DNA of 64,000 nucleotides from Anaerolineae bacterium. Lineage in GTDB: Bacteria; Chloroflexota; Anaerolineae; Promineifilales; Promineifilaceae. Where the stretch lies: contig JADLAX010000090.1 in assembly GCA_020848035.1 (NCBI GenBank), positions 62,001 through 126,000 of the forward strand, written 5' to 3'. How positions within the stretch are numbered: position 1 is the first letter of the stretch; each line of letters starts with the position of its first letter. Below are positions 52,311-60,509 of this stretch, one piece after another. The notes below the pieces were generated by a model. That model was not told the DNA's origin. It did no database searches and saw nothing but the letters and a program-made list of their open reading frames with translations. The translations under genes were made by a program, and so were the position numbers.

Positions 52311-54696
52311 CTTCCATCTCCTGCTCTAAGAAATTCAGACTATGCGCACATCGTATTAGTTCGTCTTTCATTTGCCTATAAGGGGCTGACGGCGATTCGC
52401 CAAGAACCCATTGTGCGTCTTTCAAAAAGGAGAGTAGCCGATCTTTAGCCTGATTACGTACTCTCTCAGTCGAGTTAGGATCGCCAAGGTTAATCTTTTT
52501 AAACGGTGTTTTAAAAAGGTTACCATCAAGGTATTCCTCTGGAAAAGTGTCTATTAAACGAACGAGCGTTCTTACTGGGGCAAATGATACGGCTTCGATA
52601 GCTCCAACTGTCCTACCCTGAAACTTTTCGAGTAACTGTCGATTGTAAATCAGCTGGTTACAGATTTCCTCGACCTCTCCTACTGACTCGTGAATACAAT
52701 CTATTGCTTCCCTTTCGCGAACAGATAATAAGTCAACCGATTTTTCACGCAATTGTTCAAAAAAGGCTGCTGCCTGCTCACGAAGTGTCGTAAGACTAAC
52801 TCGTTCGTTTGGATAATTTGAGACCATAAGATCAGTAAATAGCTCCGTAATATCTAGCTGGTCTCTGACTTTGAATCTATCAGCCAGTCCTATTAATAAT
52901 AGTTCTCGATATGTAACAGGGTAGTCACGAAGAAAGGAATGTTTGGGATTAAAGAAGAAATCACACTCACTACCATCCTTCAATAACTTGCACGGCTCTC
53001 CCTCACCAACTTCCCCAATTTGCCCTCTGACAACTTCCCATATTCTTACTTTAAAAGGTGCTGGGCATTTTGTATAGCCGTACTCCCTAGGTTCTGCCGT
53101 AAGACATCGAGATCTAGAAATTAAATCTTCCCCCTCCGAAACAATTCCAGGTTGCGGTTGAGGTAATGGAGAAACAACTGGTTTTTGTGGAGCTAGAACT
53201 GTTCCACCTAACAAATATTGAGTTGGATCATCTGAGAGTTGACCACCTGCATCAACATCTGGGGCTGTCTGTGCACCCTTATCTGCTTTTTCTCTATCTT
53301 TTTCCCTGGCGGCTTCCCACCATTTTTCATCAGAAATGTATTCTGGATCTCCCTTGTAAAATTTCTGTGCAAATTCAACAGCTAATTTGTTGGGTGCTAC
53401 AAGGTTTCTTGTTCCGGCGTCAGGCCTATTGTATGCTCTAACGAGCAATGCTAGTGGTGCTGAATTCTCGCCTTCCAAACCAAGTTGTGTTCTCGACTTT
53501 GATCGAATCGGACCACTTCCGCGGAGCAATTCAATAACTTCATACCAGGATGGATCTGACCTGTCGAAGTCATTTTTCTGATAAGTCGGTGGCACATGGT
53601 CAATATGAATTTCGCCCACTATACGTCCCCCGAAGGTTGTACCCAATTCAAGAGGATATTCTAAATTCTTTGTTCCAGTATAAAGATTCTCAAAGAAAAA
53701 TAATGATTTGTCTCGGCGTAAGATTTTGCGTCCGTTTCTAATGAAGTCAATACCATAATCGTTTGGATCGCCGTACCGTTGTATTCCTAACCAGCCCCGG
53801 ATTAATTTTGCTCTTTTAACTATTCCATCTGGAAATTCACCTTTTTCCACGAAATGCCTTTGTGCTTCATCTTCTTCATCAGGGGTAAGGTACCTGTTCT
53901 TATCAATATAAAAAAGTTTTTCGCCAACGGGTTCATTTATGTGCGTTACTGCCGGAACAGAGTCTCCGCCCCTTCCAAGAGGAACATGACGGTGGCTCTC
54001 CCAGACACAGTGCCAAAATGGGGTAACAACTTTTCCTTGAACCATAATTTCCACATCACCATCCTGAAGTATTGGCGAGTAGATATCAGCTAAAATTTTC
54101 CTTATTTCACTACTTGAACCTTTGAGTCTGTCGTAAATACCGGGCTTGAGTCGGGAAATAATAACCTTCGTTCCGCTGCCACGACTGGAATGTTTTGGAA
54201 GCCGGACGACCGGGGCTTTGAATTTCCCTGACTTTGTCAGAATATCGAAGTCAATTTCAATCCCCACCCATTCTTGGGAATTAGGAGTGGCAGACAGAAA
54301 CGTCGTTTTTTCCCCAAGACGGGCAGTGGCAATATTGAAGCCCATCCCAAAAAGCCCCAAGTTACTAATCGGATTGTTACTTGTATAACCGGCTCGCACG
54401 CTTTCTTGAATTTCTTCCAAGGTCATACCTGGTCCAGTATCAAGCACTTCAAGGATTCTATCTTTTGCGGCTACATTATCACTCGACCAAGATACCACTA
54501 CTCTTTTTAGCTCGTTAGGCAAAGTGTCTTTCTTGCCATCTTCTCTAAAAGCATCAAGAGAATTATCAACGAGTTCGGCAATGCATTGCCAAGGTTCAAA
54601 TGGTATTTCCCCTAGGGTTCTTAGGATTCTTGGGTTAGGAGTAATATCTCTGAATTCACCATGCTGATCAGTTAAGTACTCGCTATCGCGGTTCAT
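52294..54696 (-). CDS. MORC/MutL-like GHKL ATPase of a restriction-modification system
   Basis: 800 residues from ATG 54696. The N-terminal GHKL ATPase has all motifs: IAELVDNSLDAF (N-box), LEVLDTGPGMTLEE (G1), NLGLFGMGFNIATARLG (G2), and GSGTKVIISRL. Then an S5-like transducer and a long C-terminal helical part. A central zone (about 470-545) is Glu/Lys-rich, then Pro/Gln-rich; a later C-P-A-P-F region with several cysteines is notable (KCPAPFKVRIWEVVRG). This is the type described as prokaryotic relatives of eukaryotic MORC ATPases within R-M systems. It probably clamps DNA and controls the nuclease-helicase encoded directly downstream. Confidence 0.88.
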   Translation of the reverse strand: MNRDSEYLTDQHGEFRDITPNPRILRTLGEIPFEPWQCIAELVDNSLDAFREDGKKDTLPNELKRVVVSWSSDNVAAKDRILEVLDTGPGMTLEEIQESVRAGYTSNNPISNLGLFGMGFNIATARLGEKTTFLSATPNSQEWVGIEIDFDILTKSGKFKAPVVRLPKHSSRGSGTKVIISRLKPGIYDRLKGSSSEIRKILADIYSPILQDGDVEIMVQGKVVTPFWHCVWESHRHVPLGRGGDSVPAVTHINEPVGEKLFYIDKNRYLTPDEEDEAQRHFVEKGEFPDGIVKRAKLIRGWLGIQRYGDPNDYGIDFIRNGRKILRRDKSLFFFENLYTGTKNLEYPLELGTTFGGRIVGEIHIDHVPPTYQKNDFDRSDPSWYEVIELLRGSGPIRSKSRTQLGLEGENSAPLALLVRAYNRPDAGTRNLVAPNKLAVEFAQKFYKGDPEYISDEKWWEAAREKDREKADKGAQTAPDVDAGGQLSDDPTQYLLGGTVLAPQKPVVSPLPQPQPGIVSEGEDLISRSRCLTAEPREYGYTKCPAPFKVRIWEVVRGQIGEVGEGEPCKLLKDGSECDFFFNPKHSFLRDYPVTYRELLLIGLADRFKVRDQLDITELFTDLMVSNYPNERVSLTTLREQAAAFFEQLREKSVDLLSVREREAIDCIHESVGEVEEICNQLIYNRQLLEKFQGRTVGAIEAVSFAPVRTLVRLIDTFPEEYLDGNLFKTPFKKINLGDPNSTERVRNQAKDRLLSFLKDAQWVLGESPSAPYRQMKDELIRCAHSLNFLEQEMEVELSN

Positions 54697-55728
54697 ATGT
54701 TTTAGCCTTTTGAGAAGTTCAATTCCTACTGGCAGTTTAAACTAACATATTAATATTATCGTCATGAAAGAAAGGTTTGCAAGACCGGGTAGAGGTCAAA
54801 GGTAAGAACACAGGGCACATTGGATCAGACACCCACCAATCACAAGTCTTAAGATTAAATGTACGAAAAAACCTTTCATCTTGTATTTCGCTCAAAGGTT
54901 GAACAAACACTCAGTCATGCCCACTCTTCGAAACCTAAGTTTGGCAACAGAAATTCACATTCATTGTCATCATGACTTCTCATGAGAAAGTTGCAACTGC
55001 GCAGGAATAGAGTAGAGGTCACAGCTCATAGAAGTGTAATAGTAGCTTACCAACATACGTTTTCCCTCGTAGGCCGAGAAACAGTAAGGGATTTGCTCTG
55101 ACGCCCAATATATTAGCAGCTCGCTTTGAATGCTAGTTAGTTGAGCCTGCTATTGCAACCCCTTAAGCCGAAAATATATTCAATTAACTGATAAAACTAT
55201 TTCCAGCTAGTAAATTAACATCAACGCTGCAAATTAAGGCAGTAAAACTGCAAAGCTTTGATAGATAGCAGAGCCTGAAGAGTGGCCGCGCTATGCAGTG
55301 CCAAATTGCTTGCGCCTAACGGGGAAGATGGCTGAGTGCCTTGAGTAGATTTTGCTAGAGGTTGAATATAGCCCATAGTTGAATGTGGGCCTAGCAAAAA
55401 GATCCACGCGCAGCAGTATATTGATTCAAAGCCTTCTTTTCAGTTTGACAATCATTTCCCCAAATCCCTATAATACCTTTCATAGGGACAACCACATAAC
55501 TTGACCGATGCTGGATGGGTGCGGAAACACCCACCCAACATCTAACCCGAGACCTGCGGTAACAGGCCCCGGGCTACGCAAAGTTTATCAAAAAAAATGA
55601 TACTGATCATATCGTTTTTTTGAGCTAACAATGCATAGCAACTGGCGCCGCTTCTCGTTTCGGGAAGCGGCGTTTTTTATTGTGGTTGTCTCTCCTCTTT
55701 ATTTTCCTCTCACAGGAAGGAGTACGAT
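54697..55728. other. 1 kb intergenic region with structured elements
   Basis: No convincing gene. GTAGAGGTCA occurs twice (54789-54798 and 55012-55021). 55507-55536 forms an imperfect stem (GATGCTGGATGGGTG with CACCCACCCAACATC), followed by a second stem (CCCGAGACCTG with CAGGCCCCGGG, about 55546-55573). 55588-55623 is an A-run/T-run dyad around TGATC. A terminator closes the region. The area holds the ATPase promoter and may include one end of the transposon or an untranslated RNA. Confidence 0.5.
55646..55679 (+). terminator. Rho-independent terminator upstream of the 55729 gene
   Basis: CGCCGCTTCTCG (55646-55657) and CGGGAAGCGGCG (55661-55672) pair with one wobble, loop TTT, then TTTTTT. 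It would end a short transcript starting in the upstream structured region, or insulate the downstream genes from read-through. Confidence 0.85.
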
Positions 55729-56643
55729 ATGCTGGAAAAACTGTGTTTCTTAAAAGCTAAAGTGCCACGGCCGCTGCCGCCGGACATCATCGCCTCAGTA
55801 AGAATGTTCCTGGAGACGCTGCCCCAGTTTGACGAGGCAGACCTCACCCTGATCCTGAACAGAGAGAAAGGCACGAGAATCTTTCCTTCGAAGGAGCTGG
55901 CAGAGCAAGCCTGGTTTGCTACGCTCACGGAGCCGCGGTGGCCAGACCTGCCGGCAGCTGAAGATTGGGCCTACGGCATTCTGGAAAATTCTCGCGTGGA
56001 TCGCGTCGTCACCACCCTCAGGACCCTAATGACAGCTGACTGGCAAATGAAAAAGGTCTACTTCTTCTACCAGTACATGCACCTTTACCACACGACACAC
56101 CAGGATATCCGCGGCGGCACCGGCAATTTTGTGCCTGGTTACACGCCTCAAACACCGGCCATCACCGTTCAGCGTGAAGAAATCCGAACGATTCTGGAGA
56201 TTTATCGGACAATCGATACGCCACCCAACGCACTCCTCTTATGGGGTGGCAGCTTTCTTGAAGTGGCCGACAGGTTTCCGGAGGAGCTGCATTCCCTGCT
56301 GTCCCAAGTGGGCCAGCATCCCGCTTTTGTGGCCTACAGCAACAACGGCGCCACTCACTTCAGCCAGATAGCTCAGGCTTTCCTGGAGATGTCTCTACCT
56401 CACCACATCACGGATGCGGAGCTGCTTAACACCGTGGTCCCCTGGGGCGGCAGAACTCGCCTGTTTTGCCGTGAGGCACCAGGCTCAACAGCCGCCTTGA
56501 GGTTCTCCTTCTGCTACATCAAGCCTCTGCGGGAGTACCCACCCATTCGGTTGGAGATTCCCGACATCATCCCGCTTGAGGAAATAGATTCGCTCCTGGA
56601 TAGGGTTCTGGCCCACATCATCTTGAACCCCAACATCTTTTGA
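55729..56643 (+). CDS. Unrecognised protein next to Tn7-like genes, weakly NurA-like
   Basis: 304 residues, ATG 55729 after AGGAAGGAG. Features: N-terminal helical part (LPPDIIASVRMFLETLPQFD), a middle NALLLWGGSFLEVADRF, then VAYSNNGATHFSQIAQAFLE, ITDAELLNTVVPWGGRTRLF and LRFSFCYIKPLREYPPIRLE. The order and spacing recall NurA nuclease motifs (LLLDGSL, the AxSK region, TDxxLL, and the C-terminal R-x-E), but the DGS aspartate is replaced by Gly. So it may be an inactive or divergent NurA-like protein; I am not certain. It ends 3 bases before an ATG of the tnsA frame and may be the first gene of the element or the gene next to its insertion point. Confidence 0.5.
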   Translation: MLEKLCFLKAKVPRPLPPDIIASVRMFLETLPQFDEADLTLILNREKGTRIFPSKELAEQAWFATLTEPRWPDLPAAEDWAYGILENSRVDRVVTTLRTLMTADWQMKKVYFFYQYMHLYHTTHQDIRGGTGNFVPGYTPQTPAITVQREEIRTILEIYRTIDTPPNALLLWGGSFLEVADRFPEELHSLLSQVGQHPAFVAYSNNGATHFSQIAQAFLEMSLPHHITDAELLNTVVPWGGRTRLFCREAPGSTAALRFSFCYIKPLREYPPIRLEIPDIIPLEEIDSLLDRVLAHIILNPNIF

Positions 56644-56762
56644 GCGATGAACAGTGACTGGCTAACTTTCCTCGGTCACACACCCACCCAAAGCCGCTAC
56701 CAGGTTTACCCCTCAAACAACTTCCCCCGCACGTTCCAACTCTTCCCAGGCAACTTCAAAAA

Positions 56763-56856
56763 CATAGACCCTTCACCCAAATCATTGACCCCTGACACAA
56801 GAGCTGTAATCGCCTCACGTCAGAGCATAGACCCTTTACTCCAAAATCATAGACCC
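56763..56856 (+). promoter_or_regulatory. Four CATAGACCC-type repeats, putative TnsB-binding sites or operator
   Basis: CATAGACCC at 56763-56771, CATTGACCC at 56783-56791, CATAGACCC at 56826-56834 and again at 56848-56856. They form two pairs with start-to-start spacing of 20 and 22 bases. The repeats fall in different codon phases of the open frame upstream of tnsA, so they are conserved at the DNA level. Tn7-type ends carry several ~20-bp TnsB sites just outside tnsA, which fits this position. Confidence 0.6.
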
Positions 56857-56910
56857 CTCTTGCCCCACTCATACGACAAAAGTATAGTTCCGGCCATTTT
56901 GGAGGTGCCG

Positions 56911-57588
56911 ATGCCCGTAAGACGAGTGAGCAATCGCGGAGGAAACATCGTTGGTTACTTTCCATCCGTCAAGCTGGAACGTATGGTTGCGTTTGAGTCC
57001 ACCATTGAACGGGACTTGCTTTACCTGTTGGACTTCGAGCCACACGTTGAATCCTTCGCGGAGCAGCCCCTGGTGATTACCTACTGGGAGGGAACAAAGC
57101 AGCGCACCTACACCCCAGATTTCCAGGTGAAATTTACCAACGGGCAGACAACTTTAGTGGAGTGTAAACCTGAGGCTTTGGTCAAGAAGGAACAAAACAT
57201 TATGAAATTTGCGGCTGGTGAAGCGTGGTGTGCAGAACGTGGCTGGAAGTACGAGGTCATCACCGATCAAGCGCTGCGGCGCGGTTTTCGCCTGGATAAC
57301 GTGAAGTTTTTGACCCGCTTTGCCCGGCATGAGCTGCCGCTGACATTGGAGTACCAAATCAAAGCGGTTGTTGCGTCGTGGGACCGGCCGCTCAGCCTGC
57401 AGGATGTGATTGACCGGGTCACGAGCGAAAGCCTACCTCTCGTTCGGGCCATGATGTTTCAATTGGTTTTCTTCAATGAACTGGTTTTGCCGCTGGATGA
57501 GGGTCCTATCAACCTGGACATGCCCATCCAGTTGGCGCCCACTAAGGAGAAAGATTGTGAGCACGCAAAGATTCTCGCCCAATACTGA
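56911..57588 (+). CDS. tnsA: TnsA-like transposon endonuclease
   Basis: 225 residues from ATG 56911, preceded by GGAGGTGCCG; the frame is open to 56647 but that part translates the DNA repeats and looks non-coding. TnsA-type PD-(D/E)XK nuclease: FESTIERDLLYLLDFEPHVE, YTPDFQVKF with the catalytic Asp and TLVECKPEALVKKE (ExK). A helical C-terminal domain (about 150-225) fits the TnsC/DNA-interacting part. TnsA cleaves the non-transferred strands, allowing cut-and-paste rather than cointegrate transposition. Its stop overlaps the TnsB start by 32 bases. Confidence 0.85.
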   Translation: MPVRRVSNRGGNIVGYFPSVKLERMVAFESTIERDLLYLLDFEPHVESFAEQPLVITYWEGTKQRTYTPDFQVKFTNGQTTLVECKPEALVKKEQNIMKFAAGEAWCAERGWKYEVITDQALRRGFRLDNVKFLTRFARHELPLTLEYQIKAVVASWDRPLSLQDVIDRVTSESLPLVRAMMFQLVFFNELVLPLDEGPINLDMPIQLAPTKEKDCEHAKILAQY

Positions 57589-59530
57589 GTTTGTCTGGCA
57601 GCAGCAGCCTTACCAGGTAACGCGCATCCTGCCGGCCAATCTGATCGAAATTGAAAGTATGTTTAACGGGCAGGCCAAGGTTGTGTCATTTCAGGATTTA
57701 TATCAAGCTCTGGTTGATGGTCAGATAGAGTTTGTCACGGCCGACCGGCGGCCCATCACACCGCCAAAAATTGGGCTGGAGGACTTCACCCGCCGCCAGC
57801 AAGCCACCGCCAGGTACCGGCTGCAGGTGATCGAGCCTCTGCTAAAAATCCCCTCACACCGGCGTTCCACCCAGGATATCGATAACCGGGTCGAGGAAGT
57901 GAAGAAGGCGCAGCAGCTGGGCCACATGCCCGACAAGCCAATCAGCCGAATCTCGGTGTATCGCTGGCTTGGTGCATACTCTCAAAGTGGCAACGATATT
58001 CGCGCCCTCGTCCCCAAAAAACGTGAACCCGCCGCCGAGAAAAGAATAGAGAATCCGGACCGGGTGGAACAAATCATCCAGGAGGTGATTAACGAGCGGT
58101 ATTTTGTGCGCGAACGGGTAAAGATAGATGACATCTACCACGAAGTGGTGCTGCGCATTGATCACGAGAATCGGCTGCTGCCAGCTGAAGGACAGCTGGT
58201 TTGCCCTTCGCGCAGTACGGTCTGGCGCCGCATCGGTGAGGTTGATGCATGGCAGAAGTTAGCGGCCAAGCAGGGCAAGCGCGTGGCCAGGCAGGAGTTC
58301 ACGCAATATGGTCAAATGGAGCCACCACGCTTTGCCCTGGAGCGGGTGGAAATCGACCATACGCCTACGGACATCTTTGTAGTGGACGAGGATGACAACC
58401 TGCCCTTGGGCCGGCTGACTCTCACCTACTGCTTGGACGTGGCCACCCGCTACCCGCTGGGCTTTTATCTGGGTTTCGAGCCGCCCAGCTACTTAACCGT
58501 GGCTGCCTGTCTGTACCACGCCATCCTGCCGAAGCCAGATGTTCAAACCCTTTATGGCACTGCCCATAAGTGGCAGGCCTGTGGGGTGCCCAACAAACTG
58601 GTCGTAGACAATGGCAAGGAGTTCATCGGTCCTTCGCTGCGCGATGCCTGCCTTTCGCTGGGCATTGTGCTGGAGCAGCTCCCCGTGCGCACACCACACT
58701 TCAAGGGTGCCGTGGAACGCAACTTCCGCACGATCAATACTGGCTTGCTTCATATGCTGCCTGGAACAACGTTTTCTAACTTCACCATGAAGGGGGATTA
58801 CGACAGCCTGCGCTTCGCCAGCCTGCGCCGCAGTGAACTCAACCAGCTGCTACATATCTTTTTGCTGGACATCTATGCCGAAAGTTTTCACCGCGGGCTG
58901 GGCGCCATCCCGGCCAGGCGCTGGGAGGAAGCGCTTGACGGCGGTTTTCTGCCCAGGGTACCCACCGACCCGGATGAGCTGGCCATCCTGCTCGGCCGAA
59001 TCGAGGAGCGAAGTATTCAGCCTTACGGGATTGATTTTGAGTCTATCCGTTACAACCACGAGGAGCTGGCTCTCTTGCGCCACCGGCTAAAGACAAATAC
59101 CAAAGGCGGTGGATCCACCCGGGTAAAGATTAAGTACCTGCCAGACAACCTGGGCAGCATTTTTGTCTTTGACCCTTTTGAGCGCAAATACCTTGAGGTG
59201 CCCGCTCTTAGCCAATCCTATGCGCAGGGGTTGACGCTGTGGTCACACCAAATCATTCGCCGCCAGGTAATAGATGACCAAGATCGTGTCTCGATTAAGG
59301 CGCTGGCCCTGGCCAAGCGAAAGATTCAGGAGGTTGTTGAGGAGAGCAAGGCAAGAAGCAATAAGAAGCAAACCCGCTCGAAAGTGGCTCGTTGGCAGGC
59401 GGGAGATACAGAAGGTACTAGCCCAGCGGAACTTCCAAACTTACCTAACTGGCTTGAATCAGAGGAACAAGAAAACGATAAGGAGGCCACAGATCCACCA
59501 GCGCCAGATGGCTGGAGCATCGAAGAGTAA
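57557..59530 (+). CDS. tnsB: TnsB-like DDE transposase
   Basis: 657 residues from GTG 57557, with AAGGAG seven bases upstream. N-terminal DNA-binding region, two HTH-like parts (SRISVYRWLGAYSQSGN, CPSRSTVWRRIG), then the Rve-type catalytic core: VEIDHTPTDIFVVDEDD (first Asp), NKLVVDNGKEFIGP (second Asp) and HFKGAVERNFRTI (Glu). A Mu-C-like beta domain follows (IKYLPDNLGSIFVFDPF). The C-terminal tail (KARSNKKQTRSKVARWQAGD, then acidic) may bind TnsC. It joins transposon ends to target DNA. Confidence 0.93.
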   Translation: MSTQRFSPNTEFVWQQQPYQVTRILPANLIEIESMFNGQAKVVSFQDLYQALVDGQIEFVTADRRPITPPKIGLEDFTRRQQATARYRLQVIEPLLKIPSHRRSTQDIDNRVEEVKKAQQLGHMPDKPISRISVYRWLGAYSQSGNDIRALVPKKREPAAEKRIENPDRVEQIIQEVINERYFVRERVKIDDIYHEVVLRIDHENRLLPAEGQLVCPSRSTVWRRIGEVDAWQKLAAKQGKRVARQEFTQYGQMEPPRFALERVEIDHTPTDIFVVDEDDNLPLGRLTLTYCLDVATRYPLGFYLGFEPPSYLTVAACLYHAILPKPDVQTLYGTAHKWQACGVPNKLVVDNGKEFIGPSLRDACLSLGIVLEQLPVRTPHFKGAVERNFRTINTGLLHMLPGTTFSNFTMKGDYDSLRFASLRRSELNQLLHIFLLDIYAESFHRGLGAIPARRWEEALDGGFLPRVPTDPDELAILLGRIEERSIQPYGIDFESIRYNHEELALLRHRLKTNTKGGGSTRVKIKYLPDNLGSIFVFDPFERKYLEVPALSQSYAQGLTLWSHQIIRRQVIDDQDRVSIKALALAKRKIQEVVEESKARSNKKQTRSKVARWQAGDTEGTSPAELPNLPNWLESEEQENDKEATDPPAPDGWSIEE

Positions 59531-59537
59531 GATCGTT

Positions 59538-60509
59538 ATGACACATCCAAAATCATCCAGGCAAACGCCGCTTATTCGCTACCCTCGCTTTAATGAACTG
59601 CACAATGACATTCAACTTTGCCAGGAGATGACCTCCCATACAGGGGAGCCGTCTTGCATGGTTTTAGAAGGGATGACAGGTGCAGGTAAATCAACTTTGG
59701 TCCAGGCCTATGCAGCCAACTTCCCCAGGTATGAAGCTGAGGACGGAACGCGTATCCCAGTCTTTGCACTCATGACGCCATCCCCCATTACAGTTAAAGG
59801 GATGGCGTCTCACATGCTCGCTGAATTGGGTGATCCTGCTGCTTATCGCGGTACTTTGCAGAACATGAATGCTCGCCTGATTCATTACCTCAAAGTATGC
59901 GAAGTGGAGTTGGTCATCTTAGACGACTTCCAACATCTGATAGATTCCGAGACGAATAAGATTCTGGCCAAAGTCTCTGATTGGCTTAAAGTCCTCATTA
60001 AAGAAACCGGCATCCCGTTCCTGGTAATTGGCATTGAAGATTCAGTAGAGCGAATTCTTAGGGCCAATCAGCAGCTTTCACGATTGTTCGCTGTTCGCGA
60101 AACGCTTCATCCCTTTTCGCTGGCTACTGAAGATGAAGCCAAGGATTTTCATCGCTTCCTGGAGTTTGCCGAGCAGGCAGTAAAGATGCCCATTCAGCAC
60201 GATTTATCGCCGGATGAATTCTTGGCCCGGATGTATTTTGCTACCGAGGGAGTGGTGGCGAACCTCATGAACTTACTGCGCTTTGCAGCTCTGCTTGCCC
60301 AAAAGGAGGGTGAGGCAACTCTCTCTTTACAGCTGCTTGACCAAGCCTTCAACAAGCGTTTGCAAAGGCATCTTATTAAGCCACCCAATCCCTTTTCAAC
60401 CCCTCTGAAAAACATTCTGGTTGGTCTACAGGGGAAAACATCAGATTCAACTTCAACGGTGAAGAAAAGCCGAACCAAATCGGCCAGCGAGGTGCTCAAC
60501 ACAAAATGA
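59538..60509 (+). CDS. tnsC: TnsC/TniB-like AAA+ transposition regulator
   Basis: 323 residues from ATG 59538, seven bases after the TnsB stop. Walker A VLEGMTGAGKSTLVQAYAA, Walker B VELVILDDFQHLID, sensor region IPFLVIGIEDSVERILRAN and Arg-rich RANQQLSRLF. It should assemble on target DNA, link TniQ/TnsD target recognition to TnsA/TnsB and give target immunity. The last four bases overlap the TniQ start (ATGA). Confidence 0.92.
   Translation: MTHPKSSRQTPLIRYPRFNELHNDIQLCQEMTSHTGEPSCMVLEGMTGAGKSTLVQAYAANFPRYEAEDGTRIPVFALMTPSPITVKGMASHMLAELGDPAAYRGTLQNMNARLIHYLKVCEVELVILDDFQHLIDSETNKILAKVSDWLKVLIKETGIPFLVIGIEDSVERILRANQQLSRLFAVRETLHPFSLATEDEAKDFHRFLEFAEQAVKMPIQHDLSPDEFLARMYFATEGVVANLMNLLRFAALLAQKEGEATLSLQLLDQAFNKRLQRHLIKPPNPFSTPLKNILVGLQGKTSDSTSTVKKSRTKSASEVLNTK

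Noticed and set aside
47323..54696. DISARM, BREX or classical type I/III restriction system
   Set aside because: No DUF1998, PglZ, BrxL, HsdS or Mod/Res pair is present; the ATPase is of the GHKL/MORC class.
56647..56910. N-terminal extension of TnsA
   Set aside because: The open frame translates the CATAGACCC DNA repeats in mixed phases and a strong ribosome site precedes ATG 56911.
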